Origin: Chitinophagales bacterium
GTDB taxonomy: Bacteria > Bacteroidota > Bacteroidia > Chitinophagales > Chitinophagaceae
Direction of reading: 5' to 3'
NCBI GenBank assembly: GCA_015654695.1
Contig: JAATGJ010000178.1
Location: 1 to 54,108 of the forward strand
DNA length: 54,108 bases
The notes beneath the pieces were generated by a model. The model was not told the DNA's origin, searched no databases, and worked only from the letters and a program-made list of their open reading frames with translations. Position numbers and translations under genes: made by a program. Shown here one piece after another: positions 1-9,410 of this stretch. The first letter of the stretch is position 1. Each line of letters starts with the position of its first letter.

Positions 1-1
1 A

Positions 2-700
2 AGCATTGTAATAGAGTATTAGCAAAAGCTTCCTGAACTGTAACTGGCAGCCGAATGTGGTGATGGATTTGAAGGTGTAAAAGCGATTCAGGAACATAAG
101 CCCGACCTGATCTTCCTTGATATACAGATGCCAAAGATCAATGGGTTTGAAATGCTGGAACTGATCGAACAACCTCCGCCTGTTATCTTCACCACCGCTT
201 TTGATGATTATGCTATCAAAGCTTTTGAAGCCCATGCCATAGATTATTTATTAAAACCCTTTAACCAGGACCGCTTCACTAAAGCTGTAACAAAATGGAG
301 CGAACAAAAAAATGTTGTTACAGAAAACAAGACGGAACAATTATTAGAAACAGCATCCCTGTCGCCATCGCAGAGCCAGCGGGTGGTAGTAAAGAATGGC
401 AGCAAGATCAAGATCATCCCGGCCCATGATATTTTTTACCTGGAAGCAGCAGATGATTTTGTAAAGATCCATACCCAGGAAGGTTATTTTCTGAAAAACA
501 AAACGATGAGCCATTTTGAACAGGCATTGGATAAGCAGCAGTTTGTACGTTCTCACCGTTCTTACATTATCAATATCCAGCAGATCACCAGGATTGATCC
601 GTATGAAAAAGATAATCATGTGGCCGTTCTTCGTTCAGGAATGAAAGTACCGGTAAGCCGGAGCGGGTATGGAAAATTGAAAACTGTACTTGGGTTGTAA
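2..700 (+). CDS. LytTR-family response regulator, 5' end outside window and interrupted by two stops
   Basis: DNA-binding response regulator of the LytR/AlgR type: a receiver domain followed by a LytTR DNA-binding domain. The phospho-acceptor Asp is encoded at 119-121 (LDIQMP context). The receiver continues through TTAFDDYAIKAFE and the conserved Lys of YLLKPF. The LytTR domain occupies the last ~100 residues (FYLEAADDFVKIHT, RSHRSYIIN). The first ATG in the open frame is at 128, but that would remove half the receiver. Reading the same frame upstream gives clear receiver sequence (SIVIEY, then QKLPEL, then LAAECGDGFEGVKAI) broken by TAG at 20-22 and TAA at 41-43. Family and domain calls are secure. 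Whether the stops are real decay or poor sequence at a contig edge cannot be told. A partner histidine kinase is probably upstream, outside the window. Confidence 0.85.
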
Positions 701-707
701 CGATAAG

Positions 708-2468
708 TCAGTTGCTGGTTTTACGGGCAGCAGCGCTTTTCAATTGAACGATACATTTATCTTTTGCTGAACCAATTGATCTTTGGGCATCATCAATAGC
801 GTTTTTTATTTTTACGCTAATCCCTTTACAATTTATATCTGTCATGGTGCCTGCAGCATCTTTATAATAACCGGCCCACACTTCAAGGATATGTTGTTCT
901 TTTTCTAAAGAAGATTTTTTTTGTACGGCTTCTATACCCAGCACAAGCTCAGTATTCAATCTTTTTACAGCCGCTCTTTTTATTTCATCTACCAGGAACA
1001 ACGTAGTTTTTTCATTAGCGCTTACTAAGATATACGCGGAAGCCAAAGCACTGATGCCAACATTTCTCATTTCCTCTGCTGATACCATATCCAGCCTGTC
1101 ACCATCGGTATGATAATATACATCTGTAAAATGCCACATGAGTAAACCGGGTTTGCCTGCTTCCAAAAAAGGTGTGTGATCACTTCCTCCTTCAAAAGGA
1201 TTTGTTTTTACTATCCACCCGGTTTGCCTGGCCTGGTCAAGGCATCGGTTTAAAACAAGGTCATTGAAATAATGAGGTCTCAATTGAGATTCTTTTAATT
1301 CATTACCGCCCCATTCTGTATGCTTCTCTTCTCCGCGTGTCCAGATGGCAGAAGGGTCAGGCATTTTTTCGATTAAGAATGTTCCACCTGTTTTTTTTGT
1401 ATCCTCTCCTACCATATCCAGGCTCATGCCCCATAAAATTCCTTTTGCCCTTATTGAATCATCCCGGATATAACGATCGGTAGAAATAATTTCATCTCCC
1501 CATAAAAATGTGATGGTCCGCTCCGGGTTTAATTTACCGGCTTGTACAAGTTGCGCCGTTACACGGGCCATTTCTGCAAGCGTACCAACGCCAGATGCAT
1601 TATCATTAGCTCCGGGTTCCTGTACATGTGCACTAAAAACAAAACGCTGATCGGGAAACTGGCTTCCCCTTACATTCGCTACCAGGGTAAGTTCTTCTGA
1701 GAACCAGGTTTTAGCTTTTGTTATTACTTTCAATTTTATAGTCCCTTTCAGTAAAGCTGCTTTTAGTTTTTCTTTTGCCCGGAAGGATAATAAAATCCCC
1801 CATTTTTGATGTATGCTATCAGTATATTGAATGCCTGTAAACTGGATAGAATTAGGATGATCCGATGGCTGATTATAATCAGGCAATGCATAAGAAAGAA
1901 CGCCTATTGCTCCTTTTTGTATGGCTGCCTGGTAAAAACTACCTATATACGTTTCAGCAAAAACAATCTTGCCTTCCAGGTTCTTATCTTCCAGTTCCTT
2001 TTTACTGCCTTTACCCGCATAGACCAATTCAGCTTCTATTCCTCCTTCCGGTGTAGACGCGGAATTTATTGCCAGCATATTGCGGTTGGTTTTAAATTGT
2101 AAAAGCGGTTCTTCCTCCCCGGCAATTTTTACTATGGCATCAACCGGTTCCCAGGTAGGTTGTTTCATAGGGCGCTTTTCTACCCGGTAAGTAAGCACTC
2201 CGTCCTGTTCTCCCCCTGTCTCCTTTTTATATCCTGCTTTCTGCAAATTATTTTCTACATAATAAATACTTTCATTAAAGCCGGTATTACCAGCGATGCG
2301 CCATCGTTGCTCCACATAAGCTACAGTTTGAAAAGCATTCGCTTCGTTGAAATGTTTTCGCAGATCGCTATAATATGTATTGATCTGTTTGGAAGATTGT
2401 TGCGCCTGGCTTGCGTGGAAAAGAAATAAAGGCAGCAATAAAGAAGTCAACAGTAAATATTTTTTCAT
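708..2468 (-). CDS. Secreted M28-family metallopeptidase with PA-like insert
   Basis: Predicted exported zinc aminopeptidase/carboxypeptidase of family M28, about 586 residues. I start it at the ATG at 2468 because it gives a clean signal peptide (MKKYLLLTSLLLPLFLFHAS-QA); a longer frame would overlap anmK. Residues ~130-245 look like a protease-associated domain. Zinc and catalytic residues visible: His ~281 and Asp ~289 (SAHVQEPGANDNASG), Asp-Glu ~325-326 (LWGDEI, where many members have Glu-Glu), Asp ~351 (SLDMVGED) and His ~431 (GGSDHTPF). The last ~100 residues are unassigned. It follows anmK by 23 bp on the same strand, so the two are probably co-transcribed. Substrate unknown; peptide scavenging is an inference. 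Confidence 0.85.
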   Translation of the reverse strand: MKKYLLLTSLLLPLFLFHASQAQQSSKQINTYYSDLRKHFNEANAFQTVAYVEQRWRIAGNTGFNESIYYVENNLQKAGYKKETGGEQDGVLTYRVEKRPMKQPTWEPVDAIVKIAGEEEPLLQFKTNRNMLAINSASTPEGGIEAELVYAGKGSKKELEDKNLEGKIVFAETYIGSFYQAAIQKGAIGVLSYALPDYNQPSDHPNSIQFTGIQYTDSIHQKWGILLSFRAKEKLKAALLKGTIKLKVITKAKTWFSEELTLVANVRGSQFPDQRFVFSAHVQEPGANDNASGVGTLAEMARVTAQLVQAGKLNPERTITFLWGDEIISTDRYIRDDSIRAKGILWGMSLDMVGEDTKKTGGTFLIEKMPDPSAIWTRGEEKHTEWGGNELKESQLRPHYFNDLVLNRCLDQARQTGWIVKTNPFEGGSDHTPFLEAGKPGLLMWHFTDVYYHTDGDRLDMVSAEEMRNVGISALASAYILVSANEKTTLFLVDEIKRAAVKRLNTELVLGIEAVQKKSSLEKEQHILEVWAGYYKDAAGTMTDINCKGISVKIKNAIDDAQRSIGSAKDKCIVQLKSAAARKTSN

Positions 2469-2491
2469 GGCAATAAAATGAATGAATAATA

Positions 2492-3589
2492 TCAGGCATC
2501 CTGCCCCATCCACAAAGCTCCACCGATGCTGGCTCTTGCAGCCCCGGTAACAGAAGCAATAACATTGTATTCTTCCCTCCAGCGAAGCACTCCTATCAGC
2601 GCCATGATCAGCGCTTCTTTATAGTTTACCAGTTTAGCATCAGGTACAATTACTTCAACGTCCAGTTCACCCAGTTTATCCTTTAACTGTTCCACTAAAA
2701 AAATATTGAAAGCGCCACCACCCGTGGCAAGAAGTTGCTCGTTACCAGTTGCCGGTTGCCGGTTCTTTAAATCAGCTATTGTATTTTTTATTTGCAGCGT
2801 TATATGTTCTACAAACGTTCTTAGTGCATCATTTATAGCTATACCCGATCCTTTAATGATTGGGTAAATTACATCAGTACCAAAATCATTGGCCAGGGAT
2901 TTGGGATAAGGCTCTTTATAGTAATCAAGCCTGTTTAATTTTTCCAATAAACGGTCATTCACTTTTCCCTGCGAAGCCATTTCTCCACTCTTATCATATT
3001 CCTTACCTGTTTCATTAGCCAGCATGTTCAATACACGATTGGCAGGGCATATATCAAAGGCTATATAGGGGTCTGTATTGATAGAAACATTAGCAATACC
3101 ACCAAGATTCAGGAAATAATCATAATTACCCAGTAACAATTTTTCGCCTATCGGAACGATAGGCGCACCCTGTCCGCCAAATGCAATATCCAATGCCCGC
3201 AGATCGGAAACTACCGGCAATTGAGTTTCCGCAGCAATAGCCGCCCCATCGCCCAGTTGGGCCGTCATTTTTTTGCCGGGAATATGAAACGTGGTATGTC
3301 CATGAGAAGCGATCAAAGCTACTTTATACTGCAACTCATTTTCTTCAATAAATCTATTGACCTGCTGACCGAGATAGTGGCCATAATCAGTGTGGAGCAA
3401 CTGGTAATCCAATGCATGTAAGGAAATAGCGCTTTTTAGCCTTGTTATCCATTCCGCTGAATAAGGAAGGCAGTCTGCTTTTACTATCTCATATCCCCAT
3501 TTGCCACCATTCTCATGAAACTCCGCAAAGACAATATCCAGCCCATCCAGCGAACTGCCACTCATTAAACCAATAGCCCGGTAAACCAT
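2492..3589 (-). CDS. anmK: Anhydro-N-acetylmuramic acid kinase
   Basis: AnmK phosphorylates and opens 1,6-anhydro-MurNAc from cell-wall turnover, giving MurNAc-6-phosphate for peptidoglycan recycling in the cytoplasm. The 365-residue length is normal for the family. Family hallmarks visible: N-terminal IGLMSGSSLDGLD nucleotide-binding loop, ASHGHTTFH, DLRALDIAFGGQGAPIVPIGE, NLGGIANVS, and FDICPANRVLNMLANE. The ATG at 3589 immediately precedes the conserved N-terminus. It is the first gene of a probable two-gene unit with the M28 peptidase. Another wall-related gene (NamZ-like, 13167) lies 10 kb away but there is no evidence the two are linked. Confidence 0.95.
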   Translation of the reverse strand: MVYRAIGLMSGSSLDGLDIVFAEFHENGGKWGYEIVKADCLPYSAEWITRLKSAISLHALDYQLLHTDYGHYLGQQVNRFIEENELQYKVALIASHGHTTFHIPGKKMTAQLGDGAAIAAETQLPVVSDLRALDIAFGGQGAPIVPIGEKLLLGNYDYFLNLGGIANVSINTDPYIAFDICPANRVLNMLANETGKEYDKSGEMASQGKVNDRLLEKLNRLDYYKEPYPKSLANDFGTDVIYPIIKGSGIAINDALRTFVEHITLQIKNTIADLKNRQPATGNEQLLATGGGAFNIFLVEQLKDKLGELDVEVIVPDAKLVNYKEALIMALIGVLRWREEYNVIASVTGAARASIGGALWMGQDA

Positions 3590-3719
3590 ACGACTTATAT
3601 TTTAGCCCCGATAGTTGTCGGGAGACAATTTAATTTAGTTTTGCTCAAAAGTACAGGGTTTTGCAACGACTGGTTGAGGACTTTATCCTTCAATCATCAA
3701 TATTAAATCTTCAATTACC

Positions 3720-4370
3720 ATGATTGTAAACCTGAGCCAGCAACATTCTTTGATCAGTAACTGGATAAGCGAAATACGTGATGTATCCATACAAAATGAC
3801 CGTATGCGTTTTCGCCGCAATCTTGAACGTATAGGCGAAGTAGCTGCCTACGAGATCAGCAAAGTTTTACCTTTTATAGAAGTGGAAGTAGAAACGCCGC
3901 TTGGAATTGCTACCAGTAAACGCATGAGCACCCAGCCGGTAATTGCTACCATACTCCGGGCTGGCTTACCTCTTCACCAGGGCATATTGAATTATTTTGA
4001 TAAAGCGGATAACGCATTTATCTCAGCTTATCGTAAACATAATAAGGACGGCAGTTTTGATATCAGCCTTGACTATATTTCCTGTCCTGAATTAGAAGAC
4101 CGTGTTCTCATCATCTCTGATCCCATGCTGGCTACGGGTTCTTCCTTAGTAAAAACCATACATTTCCTGAAAGAAGAAGGGAAACCAAAAGAAATTCATA
4201 TAGTAGCCGCCATTGCCTGTACTGTTGGTATTGAGTATGTTAAACGCGAAGATCCTTCCGTCACCATCTGGTGCGGTGATATTGATGATGAACTGACGGC
4301 TAAAGGCTATATCGTTCCGGGTCTTGGTGATGCAGGCGACCTTGCTTTTGGTGTAAAAGTACAGATGTAA
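3720..4370 (+). CDS. upp: Uracil phosphoribosyltransferase
   Basis: Salvage enzyme converting uracil and PRPP to UMP. 216 residues, usual size. Seen: the N-terminal RDVSIQNDRMRFRRNLERIG segment, ATILRAGLPLHQG (substrate loop), the PRPP-binding motif VLIISDPMLATGSSL at ~residues 128-142, and the C-terminal GLGDAGDLAFG uracil-recognition loop. Transcribed divergently from anmK across a ~130 bp gap. That gap holds a small inverted repeat, CCCGA/TCGGG, at 3607-3622. Confidence 0.95.
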   Translation: MIVNLSQQHSLISNWISEIRDVSIQNDRMRFRRNLERIGEVAAYEISKVLPFIEVEVETPLGIATSKRMSTQPVIATILRAGLPLHQGILNYFDKADNAFISAYRKHNKDGSFDISLDYISCPELEDRVLIISDPMLATGSSLVKTIHFLKEEGKPKEIHIVAAIACTVGIEYVKREDPSVTIWCGDIDDELTAKGYIVPGLGDAGDLAFGVKVQM

Positions 4371-4599
4371 CTCTTCGACATGCTCTGAGGGCAGCTTTTC
4401 CAGCCTATAAATTGTCTTATTTACCAGGGGGTAAATTTCTCATGCTATCAAATTTGTTGTATTTTCCCCTTTCGAACCCTGTGTCATCTAAATATCCCAT
4501 CGAAAAGTGCAATTTCAAAGACTAAAATGGCGTTTTAAACAGGATGGAAGGTTTCGGAGACTCTACCTGTAAGACCCAGGAAAAAACATAATTGCTGAG

Positions 4600-5613
4600 A
4601 TGAAAAAAATTCTTTCTACCCTGACTATCTGCATGGCCCTGGCAAGTGTATCAACTGCCCAGGATCCTAACTTTTCCCAATTCTTTGCCTCACCTGTTAC
4701 AATGAACCCGGCGCTTACCGGTAAGTTTGACGGAGTGTATCGCGTAGCGGGTAATTACAGGAACCAATGGCCTTCCATCAGCAATGCTTATACTACGGCT
4801 ACTGTATCTTATGATATGGGAATTATGAAGAACCGTATCCCTGAATACGACCAGTTTGGAATAGGGATAATGGGCTTTACAGACAGGGCTGGCGATGGAG
4901 CTTTGACCAATAATTATGCAGGTCTTTCTCTTGCTTATCATAAAGGTCTTGATGAAAACGGTTACCACCAGATCGGTGCAGGCTTCCAGGGAACTTATGT
5001 GAATAAAAGACTCAATACGCTCAACCTGAAATTCCAGGATCAGCTTACACCTTTTGGATTTACCGGGGTAACCCAGGAAATATTCTCTAACCAGCAGGTC
5101 AACATCAGTTATTTTGATCTGAACGCAGGTTTTATCTATACCGGATCTACCAACGGGTACAATAAATTTTATGTAGGCGCTTCGATGTATCATATTAACC
5201 GTCCTAAGGAAAGTTTCCAGGGAGGAAATTTCGTACTGAGCTCCAGGACAACGATACAGGCAGGCGGAAATATCCCTGTAGGCACGTATAATTATCTTCA
5301 TTTTGCAGCCAACCATAGTATGCAGGCAAAAGCCCAGAACACCATGATCGGCGGCGCCTTCTCACTGAACGTAAATAATGACGAAGAAAACCCAACCAAT
5401 GTTTACCTCGGAAGCTGGTATCGTTTTGGTGATGCCATTATTCCTTATGTAGGTCTTGAGTTTGGCGAATGGCATCTTGGCGCTTCTTATGATGTAAATA
5501 TTTCTTCATTAAGACCTGCGTCCAACTCAAGAGGTGGTATAGAAATGTCACTCATCTTTATTAAGAAATATACCGATCCCAATATGAAGAAGCTTAACTG
5601 TCCGAAATTTTAA
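4600..5613 (+). CDS. PorP/SprF-family type IX secretion outer-membrane protein
   Basis: 337 residues with a signal peptide (MKKILSTLTICMALASVSTAQ) followed directly by the PorP/SprF hallmark DPNFSQFFASPVTMNPALTG and the YRNQWPSI motif. The rest is alternating short hydrophobic and aromatic strands, as expected for an outer-membrane beta-barrel. PorP/SprF paralogues are often paired with gliding adhesins or used as type IX accessory factors that anchor cargo. No large adhesin gene is adjacent here, so the partner is unknown. Single-gene unit: preceded by a 229 bp gap and followed by a terminator at 5789. Confidence 0.9.
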   Translation: MKKILSTLTICMALASVSTAQDPNFSQFFASPVTMNPALTGKFDGVYRVAGNYRNQWPSISNAYTTATVSYDMGIMKNRIPEYDQFGIGIMGFTDRAGDGALTNNYAGLSLAYHKGLDENGYHQIGAGFQGTYVNKRLNTLNLKFQDQLTPFGFTGVTQEIFSNQQVNISYFDLNAGFIYTGSTNGYNKFYVGASMYHINRPKESFQGGNFVLSSRTTIQAGGNIPVGTYNYLHFAANHSMQAKAQNTMIGGAFSLNVNNDEENPTNVYLGSWYRFGDAIIPYVGLEFGEWHLGASYDVNISSLRPASNSRGGIEMSLIFIKKYTDPNMKKLNCPKF

Positions 5614-5788
5614 GCTAAGAGATCAAAGGAGGAAAGGAGAGATACCTTTCCTGATTAAATCTTTATTTATTTACCCAGCTGTATTATTACTATCAACCCA
5701 ATTGCGTCGCACTCTTCAACTTTCTGTTCGCTACTGAACAATTTGGAATAGCCTGATTTGACCTTAGCGGCTTTAGTTCGCAACAAAT

Positions 5789-5820
5789 AAAATGCCCTGT
5801 TAATAGCGGGGCATTTTTAT
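5789..5820 (+). terminator. Rho-independent terminator after PorP/SprF gene
   Basis: Perfect 9-bp stem AAAATGCCC (5789-5797) / GGGCATTTT (5809-5817) with an 11-nt loop and a T-rich 3' side. It lies 176 bp past the PorP/SprF stop and before the symporter start. The intervening 5614-5788 shows no gene. Confidence 0.8.
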
Positions 5821-5890
5821 TTCTATTTTACAGGCACAAAGCAATTGGTTATTTTAGAACTCAATTGAATAACAACCGCCTTTCTTTTTC

Positions 5891-7219
5891 ATGAAAAGGA
5901 TTTTTACCAACCTAACGTTCTGGGTGCTGCTGGCGATAACAGCCGGTATAATAATTGGCCATTACTTTCCAGATATTGCGCTCTATTATCTATGGGATGA
6001 AAAAAAGACAATGTTTCTCGGGCAGGAACTCAAGCTGGGCAGCACACTCAGTGAATTTCTGGGATCCAGCTTCATCAGCCTTGTCAAACTCTTTATCAAT
6101 CCTATCATCTTTCTTACTATTACGCTGGGCATAGTGAGTATGGGCGACCTGAAAAAAGTAGGCCGGGTTGGCGGTAAGGCGTTATTGTATTTTGAAGTAG
6201 TCACTACATTTGCCCTGCTGATAGGTGTGGTGGTAGCGCTGATCATTCAACCGGGAAGCGGCGTGGATACTACTTCTGTAAAAGGTGGTGATGTTTCAAA
6301 ATACATCAACAACAGCAAATCATTTAACCTGTGGCATTTCTTGCTGGATAATTCCACGTTGCAGGTGCTCATCGTAGCCATCCTTGCCGGAATAGCGCTT
6401 AACTATTACTCAAAAAAAGAAAGAATAGTTCATGTCCTGAAAGGGGTATCGAAGTATGTTTTCAAAGGCCTGCATAAAGTAATGTTGCTGGCGCCCATTG
6501 GGGCGTTTGGTGGTATGGCGTTTACCATTAGTAAATATGGTATTGAAACGTTGTATCCTCTTGCCAAATTAATGGGAACGGTTTACACTACGATGGCCGT
6601 TTTCATATTTGGGGCACTATATCTTATTCTCCGGATGTATAAGGTCAGCCTTTTAAAATTCTTAAAATACATCCGTGAAGAATTGCTGGTAGTACTGGGT
6701 ACATCATCTTCTGAATCAGCATTGCCTTCCCTGATGGAAAAACTGGAAAGAATGGGTTGTTCCAAATCAGTAGTAGGCCTGGTTGTGCCAACCGGTTATT
6801 CATTTAACCTGGATGGAACTACGATCTACCTTTCCATGTGCATGATCTTCCTGGCACAGGTATTTCATGTTGACCTTAGCTGGGGGCAAATAGCCTCGAT
6901 CATTGGTATATTAATGCTAACATCAAAAGGCGCTGCCGGCGTCACGGGAAGCGGCTTTGTTGTACTGGCATCTACATTAACCACTATCAAAGTAATCCCG
7001 GTAGAAGGATTAGCCTTATTGCTTGGTGTGGACAGGTTTATGTCGGAAGCAAGGGCCATTACCAATTTTATAGGCAATGGTGTAGCCACCATCTGGATCG
7101 CCAATAATGAAAAAGAATTTGACCGGGATAAAATGAATAATGCATTCTCGCATGTGGAAGAAACGGAAAACATCATCACGGATAATCTTTCTGATTCAAC
7201 AATGGAAGAAAAACCCTGA
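5891..7219 (+). CDS. Dicarboxylate/amino acid:cation symporter (DAACS family)
   Basis: 442-residue inner-membrane secondary transporter of the glutamate/dicarboxylate symporter (SDF) family, likely taking up C4-dicarboxylates or acidic amino acids with H+ or Na+. Multiple hydrophobic helices run throughout. Family motifs: FINPIIFLTITLGI, the serine-rich hairpin GTSSSESALPSL (~residues 268-279), VPTGYSFNLDGTTIY (~297-311) and the C-terminal substrate/cation site around GVDRFMSEARAITNFIGNG. The ATG at 5891 begins the first helix directly. It converges on the glycosylase gene with only 7 bp between the stops. Substrate cannot be fixed from sequence. Confidence 0.92.
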   Translation: MKRIFTNLTFWVLLAITAGIIIGHYFPDIALYYLWDEKKTMFLGQELKLGSTLSEFLGSSFISLVKLFINPIIFLTITLGIVSMGDLKKVGRVGGKALLYFEVVTTFALLIGVVVALIIQPGSGVDTTSVKGGDVSKYINNSKSFNLWHFLLDNSTLQVLIVAILAGIALNYYSKKERIVHVLKGVSKYVFKGLHKVMLLAPIGAFGGMAFTISKYGIETLYPLAKLMGTVYTTMAVFIFGALYLILRMYKVSLLKFLKYIREELLVVLGTSSSESALPSLMEKLERMGCSKSVVGLVVPTGYSFNLDGTTIYLSMCMIFLAQVFHVDLSWGQIASIIGILMLTSKGAAGVTGSGFVVLASTLTTIKVIPVEGLALLLGVDRFMSEARAITNFIGNGVATIWIANNEKEFDRDKMNNAFSHVEETENIITDNLSDSTMEEKP

Positions 7220-7226
7220 GACATTA

Positions 7227-7832
7227 CTACCTTGGCTTACCACTTACAAACGGATTGCCTTTTACAAAAAAGCGGTATGGTAATAAAGCATCCTGACCGG
7301 CATAATCAACACCGATCCTTGGTGAAGCAATTATTTCTTTCTTAGTATAGTTAAAATCATCTTCTGCAATAAACAGGTTTTTATTCAGCAAAGAGGAGCC
7401 GCTATGCTGAGTATATATCCCCAGTGCTTTTGAAAAATTGCCGGGACCACGGGTAAGCGTATTATCTAATTCTTTCTTCCCGGTACGCTTCAGCATTTCT
7501 TTTATTCCTTGCATAGGTTCTCCCGCACGGATAAGTATTGCATGGGGTATGCCATCAGCATTAGTCACCACATTAAACAAATGATGAATGCCATAACAGA
7601 GATAAACATAAGCCACTCCGCCATGCGCATACATAATATCATTTCTATTTGTCCTCCGGGCTCCATACGCATGGGAAGCTCTGTCCATTACACCTGCATA
7701 GGCTTCTGTCTCTACTATCCGCGCAGATGTAATAATTCCATCCCATTTTGTAACCACTACTTTTCCAAGCAGGTCTTTTGCTATTTGCAATACATTACTT
7801 CGCTGATAAAAACCAAGTGATAATCTTTTCAT
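7227..7832 (-). CDS. DNA-3-methyladenine glycosylase, AAG/MPG family
   Basis: Base-excision repair enzyme removing alkylated purines from DNA. 201 residues, typical for the bacterial AAG family. Visible: DLLGKVVV, the catalytic-region IVETEAYAGVMDRASHAYGARRTNRN (Glu as the general base), MYAHGGVAYVYLCYGIHHLFNVVT and AILIRAGEP, then LTRGPGNFSKALGI. The ATG at 7832 gives a complete N-terminus (KRLSLGFYQ). Stand-alone gene, upstream of which lies a CT-rich repeat tract. Confidence 0.93.
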   Translation of the reverse strand: MKRLSLGFYQRSNVLQIAKDLLGKVVVTKWDGIITSARIVETEAYAGVMDRASHAYGARRTNRNDIMYAHGGVAYVYLCYGIHHLFNVVTNADGIPHAILIRAGEPMQGIKEMLKRTGKKELDNTLTRGPGNFSKALGIYTQHSGSSLLNKNLFIAEDDFNYTKKEIIASPRIGVDYAGQDALLPYRFFVKGNPFVSGKPR

Positions 7833-7851
7833 ATTACTATCCGGCTTTTGA

Positions 7852-7928
7852 ATCTTGTATCCTGTTCCTTGTACCTTCTTTCTTGTACCTTCTTCCCTCT
7901 ATCTTGTTTCTTGTGCCTTGTTTCTTAT
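7852..7928. repeat. Degenerate CTTGTACCTT-type tandem tract
   Basis: About 77 bp made of imperfect units such as CTTGTATCCTG, TCCTTGTACCTT, CTTTCTTGTACCTT and TTCTTGTGCCTTG, filling most of the gap between the glycosylase and EI24 genes. The complementary form (AAGGAACAAGGTGCAAG) occurs again at about 30618-30650, so the motif is dispersed in this genome. Confidence 0.6.
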
Positions 7929-7951
7929 ATTTACCCACTCAAAAATAGGTC

Positions 7952-8698
7952 TTGCTTAAAGAAATAGTAATAGCCTTCCAATCCTGGTCAGAAGCCCATC
8001 GTTTTATTCAGCAGCATAAGTTGTGGAAGTGGATAGTCATACCCGGAATTATTTACACCATTCTTTTTGTACTGGGTATGTATTTTTTCTGGGCATCCGC
8101 AGATGATGCCATATCATGGGTAAGCGAACGATTGGGAATCGAAAACTGGCTGCAGCAGAAAAGGAGTGAATGGCTGAGTTTCTTTTTCGTAATGATGGGA
8201 ATGATGCTGCGCCTGGTACTTGTCCTTTTTTACTTTTCTCTTTTTAAATACGTTATCCTGATCATCGGCTCCCCGGTATTTGCCTACCTCAGTGAAAAAA
8301 CCGAAGCCATCATTGAAAATAAAGAACATACTTTCAACTGGCCGGAGCTAAAAAAAGATGCAGCCAGGAGCATACGGCTGGTATTGCGTAATTGTCTTTC
8401 CCAGACAATGTACCTTATTGGCGTGGCGCTTATGTCCCTGTTACCATTGATCGGCTGGATCACCCCTATCATCGCTTTACTGATGGAATGTTATTATTAT
8501 GGGATTTCCATGCTGGATTATAGTTTTGCGCGAAACGGTTTTACCCCTCAAAAAAGTATTCATTTTATTGGTCGCCACAAAGGGTTAGCCATCGGAAACG
8601 GTTTTTTGTTTTACCTGATGCATGTTGTTGTCATTTTCGCACCAGCTTACGCCATCATCGCTGCTACATTAAGCGTTCATAAAGTAAAAAACAGCTGA
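7952..8698 (+). CDS. EI24/CysZ-like integral membrane protein
   Basis: 248-residue membrane protein with about four to six hydrophobic segments (WIVIPGIIYTILFVLGMYF, MMLRLVLVLFYFSLF, MSLLPLIGWITPIIALLM and a C-terminal helix). It fits the EI24 domain family, which includes the sulfate transporter CysZ. The start is a TTG at 7952 just after an AGGT-like ribosome site; no in-frame ATG precedes the conserved FQSWSEAHRFIQQHKLW segment. It is followed after 4 bp by the RsmI-like methylase gene, so the two are likely co-transcribed. Specific function unknown. Confidence 0.8.
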   Translation: MLKEIVIAFQSWSEAHRFIQQHKLWKWIVIPGIIYTILFVLGMYFFWASADDAISWVSERLGIENWLQQKRSEWLSFFFVMMGMMLRLVLVLFYFSLFKYVILIIGSPVFAYLSEKTEAIIENKEHTFNWPELKKDAARSIRLVLRNCLSQTMYLIGVALMSLLPLIGWITPIIALLMECYYYGISMLDYSFARNGFTPQKSIHFIGRHKGLAIGNGFLFYLMHVVVIFAPAYAIIAATLSVHKVKNS

Positions 8699-8702
8699 CA
8701 CC

Positions 8703-9410
8703 ATGGATCAACAAGGAGTAGTGTACCTGATCCCATCCTTGCTGGATGAAAATGGCATTGAAGCCATTCCTTCTTATATTGTTACGTCTGTTAAGGATTG
8801 CCGTGTTTTCTTCGTAGAAAATGAACGAACAGCCCGCCGCTTCCTGAAAAAACTATGGAGAGAGATGGTAATTGATGAGTATGAATGGTATGTAGTTTCT
8901 GATTCCCGGGAATTGTCTGACACTTTTAGACAAAAATTGAAAGAAGGAAAAAATATTGGTATTATCAGTGAGGCTGGTTGTCCCGGTGTAGCCGACCCGG
9001 GCCAGTTGTTAGTAGCCATGGCCCAGGAAATGAATATATCTATTAAACCATTAGTGGGGCCTAACTCCATATTACTGGCATTGATGGCAAGCGGTATGAA
9101 CGGGCAGCAGTTCCAGTTTATTGGCTATTTACCTATAGATAACCAGCAAAGAATAAAAGCGATAAAAGAACTGGAAGCAGAATCGCAGAAAAAGAATTGT
9201 ACACAAATATTTATTGAAACGCCCTACAGAAATAACCAGCTTATTGAAGCGTTGATCAGCAATTGTAAGCCTTCTACAAAACTTTGTATTGCGGCTGACC
9301 TTACCGGGTCAACAGAATGGATAAAAACAAAAACGATCGCTGACTGGAAAAATGAGAAGACTCATCTGCACAAACGACCAGCGATATTTTTATTACAGGC
9401 TTCTCACTGA
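8703..9410 (+). CDS. RsmI-like SAM-dependent methyltransferase (tetrapyrrole methylase fold)
   Basis: 235 residues related to RsmI, which 2'-O-methylates C1402 of 16S rRNA. Seen: VYLIPSLLD near the N-terminus, FFVENERTARRFL, the SAM-binding loop IGIISEAGCPGVADPGQ (~residues 81-97), VGPNSILLALMASGMNGQQFQFIGYLP, FIETPYRN, and LCIAADLTGSTE. It is shorter than canonical RsmI (~280 aa) and lacks its C-terminal extension, which is common for the Bacteroidota version. The rRNA target is inferred from the family. Its last 7 bp overlap the convergent gene at 9404. Confidence 0.85.
   Translation: MDQQGVVYLIPSLLDENGIEAIPSYIVTSVKDCRVFFVENERTARRFLKKLWREMVIDEYEWYVVSDSRELSDTFRQKLKEGKNIGIISEAGCPGVADPGQLLVAMAQEMNISIKPLVGPNSILLALMASGMNGQQFQFIGYLPIDNQQRIKAIKELEAESQKKNCTQIFIETPYRNNQLIEALISNCKPSTKLCIAADLTGSTEWIKTKTIADWKNEKTHLHKRPAIFLLQASH

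Noticed and set aside
344-619. 91-codon minus-strand frame inside the LytTR regulator
   Set aside because: Antisense to conserved LytTR coding sequence and without protein-like features.
4690-5316. 208-codon minus-strand frame across the PorP/SprF gene
   Set aside because: Long only because the opposite frame is open; composition is not protein-like and the plus-strand family match is strong.
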